In this document: positions 13,213 through 19,612 of the stretch, in pieces | How the letters are laid out: the number at the start of each line of letters is the position of its first letter | Position numbering within the stretch: position 1 is the first letter of the stretch | Assembly: GCA_004298605.1 (NCBI GenBank) | Contig: SCPW01000358.1 | Coordinates: 1 to 19,612, forward strand | Source of the DNA: Gallionella sp. | GTDB lineage: Bacteria > Pseudomonadota > Gammaproteobacteria > Burkholderiales > Gallionellaceae | Reading direction: 5' to 3' | DNA: 19,612 bases | Notes under the pieces: generated by a model | The model's database searches: none | The model's input: only the letters and a program-made list of their open reading frames with translations | Told to the model about the DNA's origin: nothing | Translations under genes and position numbers: made by a program

Positions 13213-14697
13213 ATGGTTCGCATTAAACAATCCACTGATTGCGATGTACTCATCGCGGGGGCAGGGCCAGCGGGTGCGGTGGCGGCATTTTATCTGGCCG
13301 GCTCGGGGTACAAAGTGTGTGTGCTGGATAAGGACCGGTTTCCCCGCGACAAGGTATGCGGGGATTTTGTCGGGCCTGTAGGGCTGGTTGAATTGTTGCG
13401 CCTCGGCGTTACACGGCAGCCCGCATACCAGCAGAGCAACAAAATTTTCAGCGCATCCTGCTATCTTGATGGCGGGCAACTGGTTTCGGCGCCCATACCG
13501 CCTATTGATGGCTTGCCGCCGTTTGGGCGGGTGATACCCCGCATGCAACTGGACCAATGGATTCTGGAGGCCGCGCAAGGCGCGGGCGCGACGATACTGG
13601 AAGGTTATCGCGTCAAGGATGTGATGCTGCATGATGATGCCGTTATGGTCGTTGCGGAATATGGCAAACAAACATCGCGCTTGCGCGCGCGCCTGCTGAT
13701 TGGCGCCGACGGCAGCAATTCCATCGTGGCGCGCGCGCTGCGCGGCCACGCACCCGCCGACCATGATCGTATTGTTGCGATTCGCGCTTATTACGAAAAC
13801 GTCGCGGGCCCGCACGATCAGGCTGACTTATATTTCAGCGGCGACAGCTTCCCGGGTTATTGCTGGTTGTTTCCAACCGGCGGGGGTGGTGCGAACGTGG
13901 GGGTCGGTGTGGCATCGCAAACAATGCCGAAGACCAAGTTCGCGTTAAAGTCGCTGTTGCAACAACTGATTGAGCAGGATCATGCTTTGGGCAGAAGGCT
14001 GCGTCATGCCAGGATCGTAACCAAAGTCGGAGGTTGGCCGCTAACGACCTATAACCACCGCTTGCCCATCGTGTGGGATCGCGTGATGCTGGCGGGGGAT
14101 GCGGCCGGATTGATTAATCCGCTGAATGGGGAAGGCATCCAGTACGCCTTGCTCAGTGGGCGCTGGGCCGCCCATTATGCGGTCCAGGGCTTGTGCCATG
14201 ACACTTTGGCCCAATCCCATCTCATGCCTTATGCGCGGACAGTGGAAAGCGAACTGCGATACGACATGTCCATTTCCAACATGATTGTGCAATTGATCCG
14301 TAACCGCAGTTTGAACCCCTTGTGGTTGCGCGCCTTGCAGGTCATCGGCACGGCCGCGCGCGAACAGCCAGGCTACGCCGCTGTCGCGGGAGGCGTTCTG
14401 GCCGGGTTGATTCCTGCCAATAATTTGCTCGGGCAGAAAATCATCTGGGGCTCAATCAAACAGGCGGCGATATCACTGGGCGGCGAGGCGCTTATCCGTT
14501 CGATTTATGATCCGGCAGGTTCCATGCGTGATGGGTTTGATGTGAGCAAGGCAGGCGTAAAAATGGCGTTTGACACCATGCGCAATCCGCTGGATTCGTT
14601 GAAATGGGGAATGGGGGTAACGGGAAGTGCCGCGGAACTGACGAAACAGGTTTATCGGGATGCCGCTGGGAGAGTGACCGCGAAGCGTAGCGTTTGA
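13213..14697 (+). CDS. FAD-dependent oxidoreductase, geranylgeranyl reductase family
   Basis: A 494-residue flavoprotein. The N-terminal FAD motif is DVLIAGAGPAGAVAAFYLAG (11-30), with the acidic strand end VCVLDKDRFPRDKVCGDF (35-52) in which the Lys-Val-Cys-Gly segment is typical of geranylgeranyl-reductase-like enzymes. Later come IGADGSNSIVARAL (about 163-176) and VMLAGDAAGLINPLNGEGIQ (about 290-309), the second FAD-binding motif. The C-terminal 150 residues are mostly helical with hydrophobic stretches, possibly membrane-associated. Relatives reduce isoprenoid double bonds or oxidise/halogenate other substrates; the substrate here is unknown. GAGG is placed just before ATG 13213. It is divergent from the unknown operon and may share its regulation. 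Confidence 0.85.
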   Translation: MVRIKQSTDCDVLIAGAGPAGAVAAFYLAGSGYKVCVLDKDRFPRDKVCGDFVGPVGLVELLRLGVTRQPAYQQSNKIFSASCYLDGGQLVSAPIPPIDGLPPFGRVIPRMQLDQWILEAAQGAGATILEGYRVKDVMLHDDAVMVVAEYGKQTSRLRARLLIGADGSNSIVARALRGHAPADHDRIVAIRAYYENVAGPHDQADLYFSGDSFPGYCWLFPTGGGGANVGVGVASQTMPKTKFALKSLLQQLIEQDHALGRRLRHARIVTKVGGWPLTTYNHRLPIVWDRVMLAGDAAGLINPLNGEGIQYALLSGRWAAHYAVQGLCHDTLAQSHLMPYARTVESELRYDMSISNMIVQLIRNRSLNPLWLRALQVIGTAAREQPGYAAVAGGVLAGLIPANNLLGQKIIWGSIKQAAISLGGEALIRSIYDPAGSMRDGFDVSKAGVKMAFDTMRNPLDSLKWGMGVTGSAAELTKQVYRDAAGRVTAKRSV

Positions 14698-14738
14698 AAT
14701 CATTTCCAGCTTGTTGGCACCATGGTTTTATCTTTTAG

Positions 14739-14881
14739 TCTTACTGTGTCACAAAGCGATCAAGGGATGCAGTGCAAGGCAAAATCGGGCGAAAAAGCGG
14801 AGTTTACATACAGTAAATGAGCATTTCGAGCCCGATTTTAACGCCGCAATGCGCCCTTCAGCGTTTTGTGACACAGTAAGA
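14739..14881. mobile_element. MITE-like 143-bp palindromic element with TTAG flanks
   Basis: The outer 17 bases (14739-14755 and 14865-14881) are perfect inverted repeats (TCTTACTGTGTCACAAA). Further matching arms lie inside: AAAATCGGGC (14781-14790) with GCCCGATTTT (14830-14839), and TTTAC (14803-14807) with GTAAA (14813-14817) around a 5-base centre. The tetranucleotide TTAG stands directly on both sides (14735-14738, 14882-14885), as expected of a target-site duplication. No coding capacity. It lies between the convergent flavoprotein and ZIP genes and could also act as a bidirectional terminator. Confidence 0.7.
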
Positions 14882-14908
14882 TTAGAAAACCAACTCCCTT
14901 ATGGCTTG

Positions 14909-15667
14909 TTAAACATGCACGATAAGACCCACCGCATAAATGGTAGCCACGCCGGCCCCAATCAGCAGGACTTGCTGTATGGTGTCGCGCAGTTGGGTGC
15001 GCTTGTGCAGGCCCGGGATCAGGTCGGCCACCGCGACATAAATCATGCTTGCCGCAGCCAGCGCCAGCAACGTGGGCACAATGCTTTGTGCGGATTGCAA
15101 GGCAAAATAGGCCAACATACCGCCCACCAGCGTCGCCAGGCTGGATAGCAGATTGACGCGCAAGGCCTGTGCTTTACTGTAACCGGAATGCAGCAAAATC
15201 ATGAAATCGCCGACTTCCTGCGGGATTTCATGCACGATGATGGCCAGTGCGGTGACGATACCCAGATGCACATCAGTCAAGAACGCGGCGGCGATGATGA
15301 TGCCGTCGACAAAATTATGAAAAGTGTCGCCGACCATAATCATGGCGCCGCTGCGCCCGCTGGTATTGTGCTCATGCGCCTCGCAGTGGTCGTGGTGGCA
15401 ATGCCGCCACAGCAATAATTTTTCCAGCGTAAAAAACAGCAGGATGCCGACCAGCACGGTGCCGCTCACCGATGCCGCGTTGCCGCTCAGCTCTATCGCC
15501 TCGGGCAGAATATTGAGGAATACCGCACCGAGCAACGCCCCGATAGCGTAGCTGACCAGCGCGCTGATCCAGCGCATGTGGGCGCTCAACGCGAACAGGG
15601 CGGCGCACAACACGCTCAGCACGCCACCGACAAGACTGGCCGCGATGATCCACAACAAAACGGACAT
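14909..15667 (-). CDS. ZIP family divalent metal transporter
   Basis: A 252-residue inner-membrane protein with about eight hydrophobic helices, of the ZIP (ZupT/SLC39-like) family that imports zinc, iron or related divalent cations. The paired metal-site helices carry GDTFHNFVDGIIIAAAF (113-129) and IIVHEIPQEVGDF (143-155). Between helices 3 and 4 lies a His-rich cytoplasmic loop (RHCHHDHCEAHEH, 88-100), usual for metal capture or regulation. Expressed from an extended -10 promoter just upstream; no clear ribosome binding site precedes ATG 15667. Substrate cannot be told from sequence. Function may be unrelated to the Cys/His-rich proteins of the neighbouring operon, from which it is separated. 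Confidence 0.92.
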   Translation of the reverse strand: MSVLLWIIAASLVGGVLSVLCAALFALSAHMRWISALVSYAIGALLGAVFLNILPEAIELSGNAASVSGTVLVGILLFFTLEKLLLWRHCHHDHCEAHEHNTSGRSGAMIMVGDTFHNFVDGIIIAAAFLTDVHLGIVTALAIIVHEIPQEVGDFMILLHSGYSKAQALRVNLLSSLATLVGGMLAYFALQSAQSIVPTLLALAAASMIYVAVADLIPGLHKRTQLRDTIQQVLLIGAGVATIYAVGLIVHV

Positions 15668-15696
15668 GGGGTTGATTCGGGGAATTAAGGGCGCGG

Positions 15697-15702
15697 ATTA
15701 TA
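15697..15702 (-). promoter_or_regulatory. Extended -10 promoter of the ZIP gene
   Basis: On the minus strand the sequence TGGTATAAT gives a perfect -10 hexamer (15702-15697) with an upstream TGn extension. No -35 match is evident at 17 or 18 bases. Transcription would start near 15690, about 23 bases before ATG 15667. Confidence 0.5.
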
Positions 15703-15767
15703 CCAAAGGCTGGCAATCCGTTATTTGCTATCGAGCTTTACCCAAGCCGGACGAGCCGGGACCAAAT

Positions 15768-15835
15768 GTAGGCCGGGCATGGCCCGACCGCTTCGACAGG
15801 ATCAGGGCAGGCATGGTGGGCATGGCCCACCCTAC
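15768..15835. repeat. Second REPIN-like inverted pair
   Basis: A GTAGG-headed palindrome (15768-15788; stem CGGGC-ATG-GCCCG) faces an inverse CTAC-ended palindrome (15815-15835; stem GGTGGGC-ATG-GCCCACC) over 26 bases. The heads and layout equal those of the repeat at 1513-1584, but the palindrome sequence differs, and the two halves here are similar rather than identical. It lies between the divergent ZIP and yceH genes. Confidence 0.65.
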
Positions 15836-15884
15836 GGTTGCTGCGTGATAGCATTCATACCCCGTTTGATCAGACCGAAAATTT

Positions 15885-16583
15885 ATGTCCAACCTGCCAG
15901 TTTTATCCCCATTCGAAGCGCGCGTACTGGGCGTGCTGATCGAAAAAGAAAAAACCGTACCGGATTCTTATCCGCTCTCGGTGAATACGCTGATGCTGGG
16001 CTGCAATCAAAAAACGGCGCGCGATCCGGTGATGGCAGTAACAGAAAACGAAGTGCAACTGGCTGTCGATAGCCTCAAAAATTACGCGCTGATTATCGAA
16101 TCGAGCGGCGGACGAGTCATGCGCTACGCCCACAACGCGCGCCGCGTGTTCAAACTGCCCGAGCAATCTGTCGCACTGCTGGCGGTATTGGTGCTGCGCG
16201 GCCCGCAGACGGCGGGCGAGTTGCGTATCAATTGTGACCGGCTGCACCCGTTTGCCGACATTTCTTCGGTGGACGCTTTTCTGGAAGAGCTGGCCGCCGC
16301 CGAAACCCCCTGGGTAGTCAGGCTCACAAAATTACCCGGCTCGCGCGAACACCGCTGGGCGCATCTGCTGTGCGGCGCAGTGGATGAAGAAGCCTTCAAA
16401 GTTGCGGCGAGCAGCGCACCGGGCAGCGTTGACCTCGGCGAAGCGGCCGCGCTGAAAGCCAATGTCGCACGGCTGAATGATGAAGTTGCCGCCCTGCGCG
16501 CCATGGTTGAAAAAATTCAGTTTGAGTTGGGGTTGCAAAAACCCGTATTGATGCCGGGTTGTCCGGCAACCCGCGCAGGGTGA
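15885..16583 (+). CDS. yceH: YceH family protein (DUF480)
   Basis: A 232-residue YceH/UPF0502 protein: two winged-helix domains, then a C-terminal coiled coil. Family features are LSPFEARVLGVLIEKEKTVPDSYPLSVNTL near the start, the segment GCNQKTARDPVM, VRLTKLPGSREHRWAHLLCG at about 145-164, and a heptad-like helix (about 185-215). Function is unknown, possibly DNA-binding by fold. The ribosome site before ATG 15885 is weak. The final codons and stop lie inside one arm of an 18-bp inverted repeat, so the C-terminal tail PATRAG is encoded by repeat sequence and may vary between strains. Confidence 0.93.
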   Translation: MSNLPVLSPFEARVLGVLIEKEKTVPDSYPLSVNTLMLGCNQKTARDPVMAVTENEVQLAVDSLKNYALIIESSGGRVMRYAHNARRVFKLPEQSVALLAVLVLRGPQTAGELRINCDRLHPFADISSVDAFLEELAAAETPWVVRLTKLPGSREHRWAHLLCGAVDEEAFKVAASSAPGSVDLGEAAALKANVARLNDEVAALRAMVEKIQFELGLQKPVLMPGCPATRAG

Positions 16584-16634
16584 GTGAAGAGCGACATAAT
16601 GATGGGTTACGCTATGCTTCACTCACCCTGCGCG
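16572..16634. repeat. 18-bp perfect inverted repeat over the yceH stop
   Basis: CGCGCAGGGTGAGTGAAG (16572-16589) recurs as its inverse complement at 16617-16634 with a 27-base loop. The left arm contains the yceH stop codon (16581-16583), and the right arm ends 23 bases before the next start codon. No T-run follows, so it is more like a REP-type element than a classic terminator. Confidence 0.6.
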
Positions 16635-16657
16635 CGCTGCGGGTTTATGGGTTTTCC

Positions 16658-17650
16658 ATGAAATTTTCCGCCTATCGCATCTTCGAACGAGGTGGCCAAT
16701 CAGCCGGGCATTTCGTCGATCTGTCGCTGGATGATCTCGATCCCGGCGAGGTCGTCATTCGGGCGCATTACTCCAGTGTGAATTACAAGGACGCGCTCGC
16801 GGCGACGGGTGCCGGGAAAGTCATACGCCGTTTCCCCTGCGTGGGCGGGGTGGATGTGGCGGGTGTGGTGGAAAGTTCATCGGATGCGCGTTTCAAAGCC
16901 GGCGATGCGGTGCTGGTGACGGGCTATGGCATGGGGGTGGATCACGATGGCGGGTTTGCCGAATATGTGCGGGTTCCCGCCGACTGGGTGGTGCCGCTGC
17001 CGCAGGGCTTGACGCTGTTCGAGGCGATGGCGATCGGCACGGCGGGCTTTGCCGCCGCGCTGTCCATCCATCGCCTGGAACAGAATGAATTGCGCCCGGA
17101 AAACGGCAAGGTGATCGTGACGGGCGCGACCGGCGGGGTGGCGAGTCTCGCGATCCAGATGCTGGCGCAGCTTGGCTGCCACGTGGTGGCGCTGACCGGA
17201 AAAGAAGCGGAATACGATTATCTGAAATCGCTCGGCGCGGCTGAAATTTTATCGCGCAAAGAATTGGTGATGGGCACGCGCCCGCTGGAAAAAGCGCAGT
17301 GGGCGGGCGCGCTGGATGCGGTGGGCGGCGAGACGCTGGCGTGGCTGACGCGCACCATGCAGCAGAATGGCGTAATCGCCAGCTTCGGCAACGCGGGCGG
17401 CATCGAACTGCACACCACGGTGATGCCTTTCATCCTGCGCGGCGTGCGCCTGATCGGCGTCGATTCCGCCGCCACGGCCATGCCGTTGCGCCGCGAAATC
17501 TGGCGACGGCTGGCAAGCGGCCTGCGCCCGAAGTTGCTGGCGCAGGTGGCGCATACCGTGCCGTTCGCCGAGTTGCCACAGGTGTTCCCGCAATTGCTGC
17601 AAGGCAAGCTGCGCGGTCGCGCGGTGGTGGGGATAAAATCGCCGGGTTAG
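16658..17650 (+). CDS. acuI: YhdH/AcuI-type quinone oxidoreductase (acrylyl-CoA reductase-like)
   Basis: A 330-residue medium-chain dehydrogenase/reductase without zinc-binding cysteines, of the YhdH/AcuI group whose studied members reduce acryloyl-CoA to propionyl-CoA with NADPH. Visible are the group signature SSVNYKDALAATGAGKVIR (about residues 46-64), GGVDVAGVV, the loop VTGYGMGVDHDGGFAEYVRV, and the cofactor motif VIVTGATGGVASLAIQML (152-169). ATG 16658 gives the family's usual length; the open frame upstream lies in yceH and the inverted repeat. The 3' end carries the -10 box region of the downstream tRNA just beyond its stop. Confidence 0.9.
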   Translation: MKFSAYRIFERGGQSAGHFVDLSLDDLDPGEVVIRAHYSSVNYKDALAATGAGKVIRRFPCVGGVDVAGVVESSSDARFKAGDAVLVTGYGMGVDHDGGFAEYVRVPADWVVPLPQGLTLFEAMAIGTAGFAAALSIHRLEQNELRPENGKVIVTGATGGVASLAIQMLAQLGCHVVALTGKEAEYDYLKSLGAAEILSRKELVMGTRPLEKAQWAGALDAVGGETLAWLTRTMQQNGVIASFGNAGGIELHTTVMPFILRGVRLIGVDSAATAMPLRREIWRRLASGLRPKLLAQVAHTVPFAELPQVFPQLLQGKLRGRAVVGIKSPG

Positions 17651-17653
17651 TGC

Positions 17654-17659
17654 TATAAT
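17654..17659 (+). promoter_or_regulatory. Extended -10 promoter for tRNA-Leu
   Basis: TGCTATAAT places a perfect -10 hexamer with TGn extension 3 bases after the acuI stop. No good -35 is seen. Transcription would begin near 17666, about 25 bases before the mature tRNA, and may continue into tig. Confidence 0.6.
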
Positions 17660-17690
17660 CCGCCCAAAATGCTGGAAGCAATGATACAGC

Positions 17691-17775
17691 GCGAAAGTGG
17701 CGGAATTGGTAGACGCACTGGATTTAGGTTCCAGCGCCTTACGGCGTGAGAGTTCGAGTCTCTCCTTTCGCACCA
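17691..17775 (+). tRNA. tRNA-Leu (anticodon UAG)
   Basis: The acceptor stem GCGAAAG (17691-17697) pairs with CTTTCGC (17765-17771), followed by discriminator A and an encoded CCA. The anticodon stem CTGGA/TCCAG encloses the loop TTTAGGT, giving anticodon TAG. The long variable arm (GCGCCTTACGGCGT) and the sequence TTCGAGT in the T arm are as expected of a class II leucine tRNA. It reads CUA and probably other CUN codons. Confidence 0.96.
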
Positions 17776-17810
17776 GCACCCGATTCAACCTCAACTCAAG
17801 GAAATACAGT

Positions 17811-19109
17811 ATGTCCAGCGTAGAAACCGTAAGCGCGTTAGAACGTCGCCTTAACGCATCTATCCCCCAGCAGGCCATTCGCGGCGAGGTGTTATCCCGC
17901 CTGAAGAATATCGGGCGCACCGCAAAAATTGCCGGTTTCCGCCCGGGCAAAATCCCTGCCAGGATTCTCGAACAGCACTACGGCGCGCAGGCCCATCAGG
18001 AAGCATTGGGCGATGCGCTGCAACGCTCGTTTGCCGAGGCCGCGCAAACCAACAACCTGAGGGTGGCGGGTTACCCGAAATTTGAAGTCAAGACCAGCGA
18101 TATGAATGCCGATCAGGTCGAATACAGCGCAACTTTCGAGGTGTATCCGGAAGTGGCGATCGATGACCTGTCCGGCGAGACGATAGAACGCCCGGTCTAT
18201 GAACTGACGCAGGCCGATGTGGCTAACACGATTGCGACATTGCGCAAGCAACGCGCCACGTTCGAGCGGGTGAGCCGCGACGCACAGGCCGAAGACCAGG
18301 TGCATATCGACTTTACCGGCAGGCTGGACGGTGAGGTTTTTCAGGGCGGCGAAGCCAAAAACTATGCGTTCGTGTTGGGTGTGGACCGCATGTTGCCGGA
18401 GTTTGAAGCGGCCATCATCGGCATGAAGGCCGGTGAGACCAAATCGTTCGACATGACTTTTCCGGACGATTACCACGGCAAGGATGTGGCGGGTAAACAG
18501 GTGACTTTCACCATTGCGCTGCATAGTGTCGAAGCCCCCAAATTGCCGGAAGTGGATGCCAAATTTGCCGAGTCTGTCGGCATCGCGGGCGGCGATGTCA
18601 GCAACCTGGAGGGTGAAATCCGCGTTAATTTGCAACGTGAGGTGGCGCGCCGCCTGAGAGCGCGCAACAAGGAAGCGGCAATGGAAGTCTTGCTGAAAGC
18701 CGCCAGATTTGATCTGCCAAAAACCCTGGTGGAGTGGGAAATGCAGAACCTGATGCGGCAAACCGCCCAGGATATGGAGGCGCGCGGGATAAAGATGAAG
18801 GATGTGCCGCTGTCGCCGGAATTGTTTGCCGAGCGCGCCGCAAAACGCGTCAAGCTTGGCCTGATCCTTTCGGATCTGACGCAGAAGCACGGTTTGAGGG
18901 CCAAGCCCGAGCAGGTGCGCGCTTTGGTGGAGGACAATGCGCAAAGCTACGACCAGCCCGAGGAGGTGGTGCATTGGTATTACGCGGATTCTTCCCGCCT
19001 TCAAGAGATCGAAAACCTGGTTATGGAAGAAAACGTTGCAGCTTGGGTGATGGGGCAGGTGAAGACGGCGGACAAGAACGTCACCTTTAACGAATTGATG
19101 GGGAACTGA
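17811..19109 (+). CDS. tig: Trigger factor, ribosome-associated chaperone
   Basis: A 432-residue trigger factor, which binds ribosomal protein L23 at the peptide exit tunnel and assists folding of new chains. The ribosome-binding signature is [21 protein letters not shown] (about residues 38-58). The FKBP-type prolyl isomerase domain lies at about 155-245 ([20 protein letters not shown], later [20 protein letters not shown]), followed by the helical substrate-binding arms. ATG 17811 has AAGGAA at 17798-17803, 7 bases away; the open frame continues upstream only through the tRNA. clpP follows after 4 bases, the usual tig-clpP order. Confidence 0.97.
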   Translation: MSSVETVSALERRLNASIPQQAIRGEVLSRLKNIGRTAKIAGFRPGKIPARILEQHYGAQAHQEALGDALQRSFAEAAQTNNLRVAGYPKFEVKTSDMNADQVEYSATFEVYPEVAIDDLSGETIERPVYELTQADVANTIATLRKQRATFERVSRDAQAEDQVHIDFTGRLDGEVFQGGEAKNYAFVLGVDRMLPEFEAAIIGMKAGETKSFDMTFPDDYHGKDVAGKQVTFTIALHSVEAPKLPEVDAKFAESVGIAGGDVSNLEGEIRVNLQREVARRLRARNKEAAMEVLLKAARFDLPKTLVEWEMQNLMRQTAQDMEARGIKMKDVPLSPELFAERAAKRVKLGLILSDLTQKHGLRAKPEQVRALVEDNAQSYDQPEEVVHWYYADSSRLQEIENLVMEENVAAWVMGQVKTADKNVTFNELMGN

Positions 19110-19113
19110 CGTG

Positions 19114-19612
19114 ATGCATTATCACGAAAAACTTTTGTCCCCGCACCGGCAGGAGCCGCAGAGCATCGGCCTGATCCCCATGGTCGTGGAAACCAGCGGG
19201 CGCGGCGAGCGGGCATATGACATTTATTCGCGCCTGCTCAAGGAGCGTGTGGTGTTCCTGGTCGGCGAAGTCAACGACCATAGCGCGAACCTGATTGTGG
19301 CGCAGATGCTGTTCCTGGAATCGGAAAATCCGGACAAGGACATTCACTTCTACATCAACTCGCCGGGCGGTTCCGTCACCGCCGGCATGGCGATTTATGA
19401 CACCATGCAGTTCATCAAGCCCGACATTAGCACGCTGTGCGTCGGCCAGGCCGCCAGCATGGGCGCGTTCTTGCTGACGGCGGGCGAGAAGGGCAAGCGC
19501 TTCTGCCTGCCCAATTCGCGCGTGATGATCCACCAGCCGCTGGGCGGTTTCCGTGGCCAGGCATCGGATATCGAGATCCACGCGCGCGAGATACTGTACT
19601 TGAAGCAGAGGC
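19114..19612 (+). CDS. clpP: ATP-dependent Clp protease proteolytic subunit, partial
   Basis: Serine peptidase that forms the double-heptamer core of ClpXP/ClpAP. The window holds the first 166 codons of about 200-210; the gene runs off the right edge. Typical features are [20 protein letters not shown] (21-40), [20 protein letters not shown] (79-98), the nucleophile Ser115 in GQAASMGAF and the catalytic His140 in [10 protein letters not shown]; the Asp of the triad is outside the window. Either ATG 19114 or the GTG one codon earlier (19111) could be the start; GGGGA upstream suits both. Forms one unit with tig. Confidence 0.96.
   Translation, partial: MHYHEKLLSPHRQEPQSIGLIPMVVETSGRGERAYDIYSRLLKERVVFLVGEVNDHSANLIVAQMLFLESENPDKDIHFYINSPGGSVTAGMAIYDTMQFIKPDISTLCVGQAASMGAFLLTAGEKGKRFCLPNSRVMIHQPLGGFRGQASDIEIHAREILYLKQR

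Noticed and set aside
5065..14881. Genomic island with attachment sites
   Set aside because: The cluster has no integrase or direct-repeat boundaries, and the tRNA-Leu gene is 3 kb away beyond conserved genes.
17892..19004. Long open frame antisense to tig (370 codons)
   Set aside because: It mirrors the GC-rich third positions of tig, which is certain; the translated sequence has no domain features.

Overview
The window looks like chromosomal DNA of a GC-rich betaproteobacterium, probably of the Nitrosomonadales/Gallionellaceae type. This is an inference from gene order (sdhCDA divergent from a 328-residue mdh; tRNA-Leu, tig, clpP in a row), GC-rich codon use and GTAG-headed palindromic repeats. 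No rRNA, CRISPR array, integrase, IS transposase or prophage gene is visible.

Left part (1-5050): the start of a succinate dehydrogenase operon on the minus strand (sdhC, sdhD and the N-terminal part of sdhA, which runs off the edge) faces away from malate dehydrogenase. A 72-bp REPIN-like repeat fills the space between them. Then come a spermidine-synthase-fold protein and a two-gene unit of lemA and a membrane GIDE-domain protein with an EF-hand.

Middle (5065-14697): the unusual part. Twelve minus-strand genes run from 12862 down to 5065 with 1-4 base overlaps or short gaps, behind a good sigma70 promoter (TTGACA-N18-TATAAA) and a leader of about 110 nt. The first ten encode proteins I cannot assign to any characterised family. 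They include a pair of paralogues with identically spaced cysteines, two small proteins with extremely Cys/His-rich tails, a protein with short solenoid-like 16- and 10-residue repeats, a protein with two Ig-like domains, and several with a single amphipathic helix. None has an evident signal peptide. The last two genes encode an APH-fold kinase-like protein (Glu in place of the catalytic Asp) and a GH13 alpha-glucan hydrolase. A geranylgeranyl-reductase-family flavoprotein is divergent from the operon. My working hypothesis is a multi-protein cytoplasmic assembly (coat, inclusion or particle) with attached carbohydrate and lipid enzymes; this is inference only.

Right part (14698-19612): a 143-bp palindromic MITE-like element flanked by TTAG repeats, a ZIP metal transporter on the minus strand, a second REPIN-like repeat, yceH, an AcuI/YhdH-type oxidoreductase, tRNA-Leu(UAG), trigger factor (tig) and the first 166 codons of clpP. 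These are ordinary housekeeping genes, so the accessory-looking cluster sits between conserved blocks without visible mobility genes.
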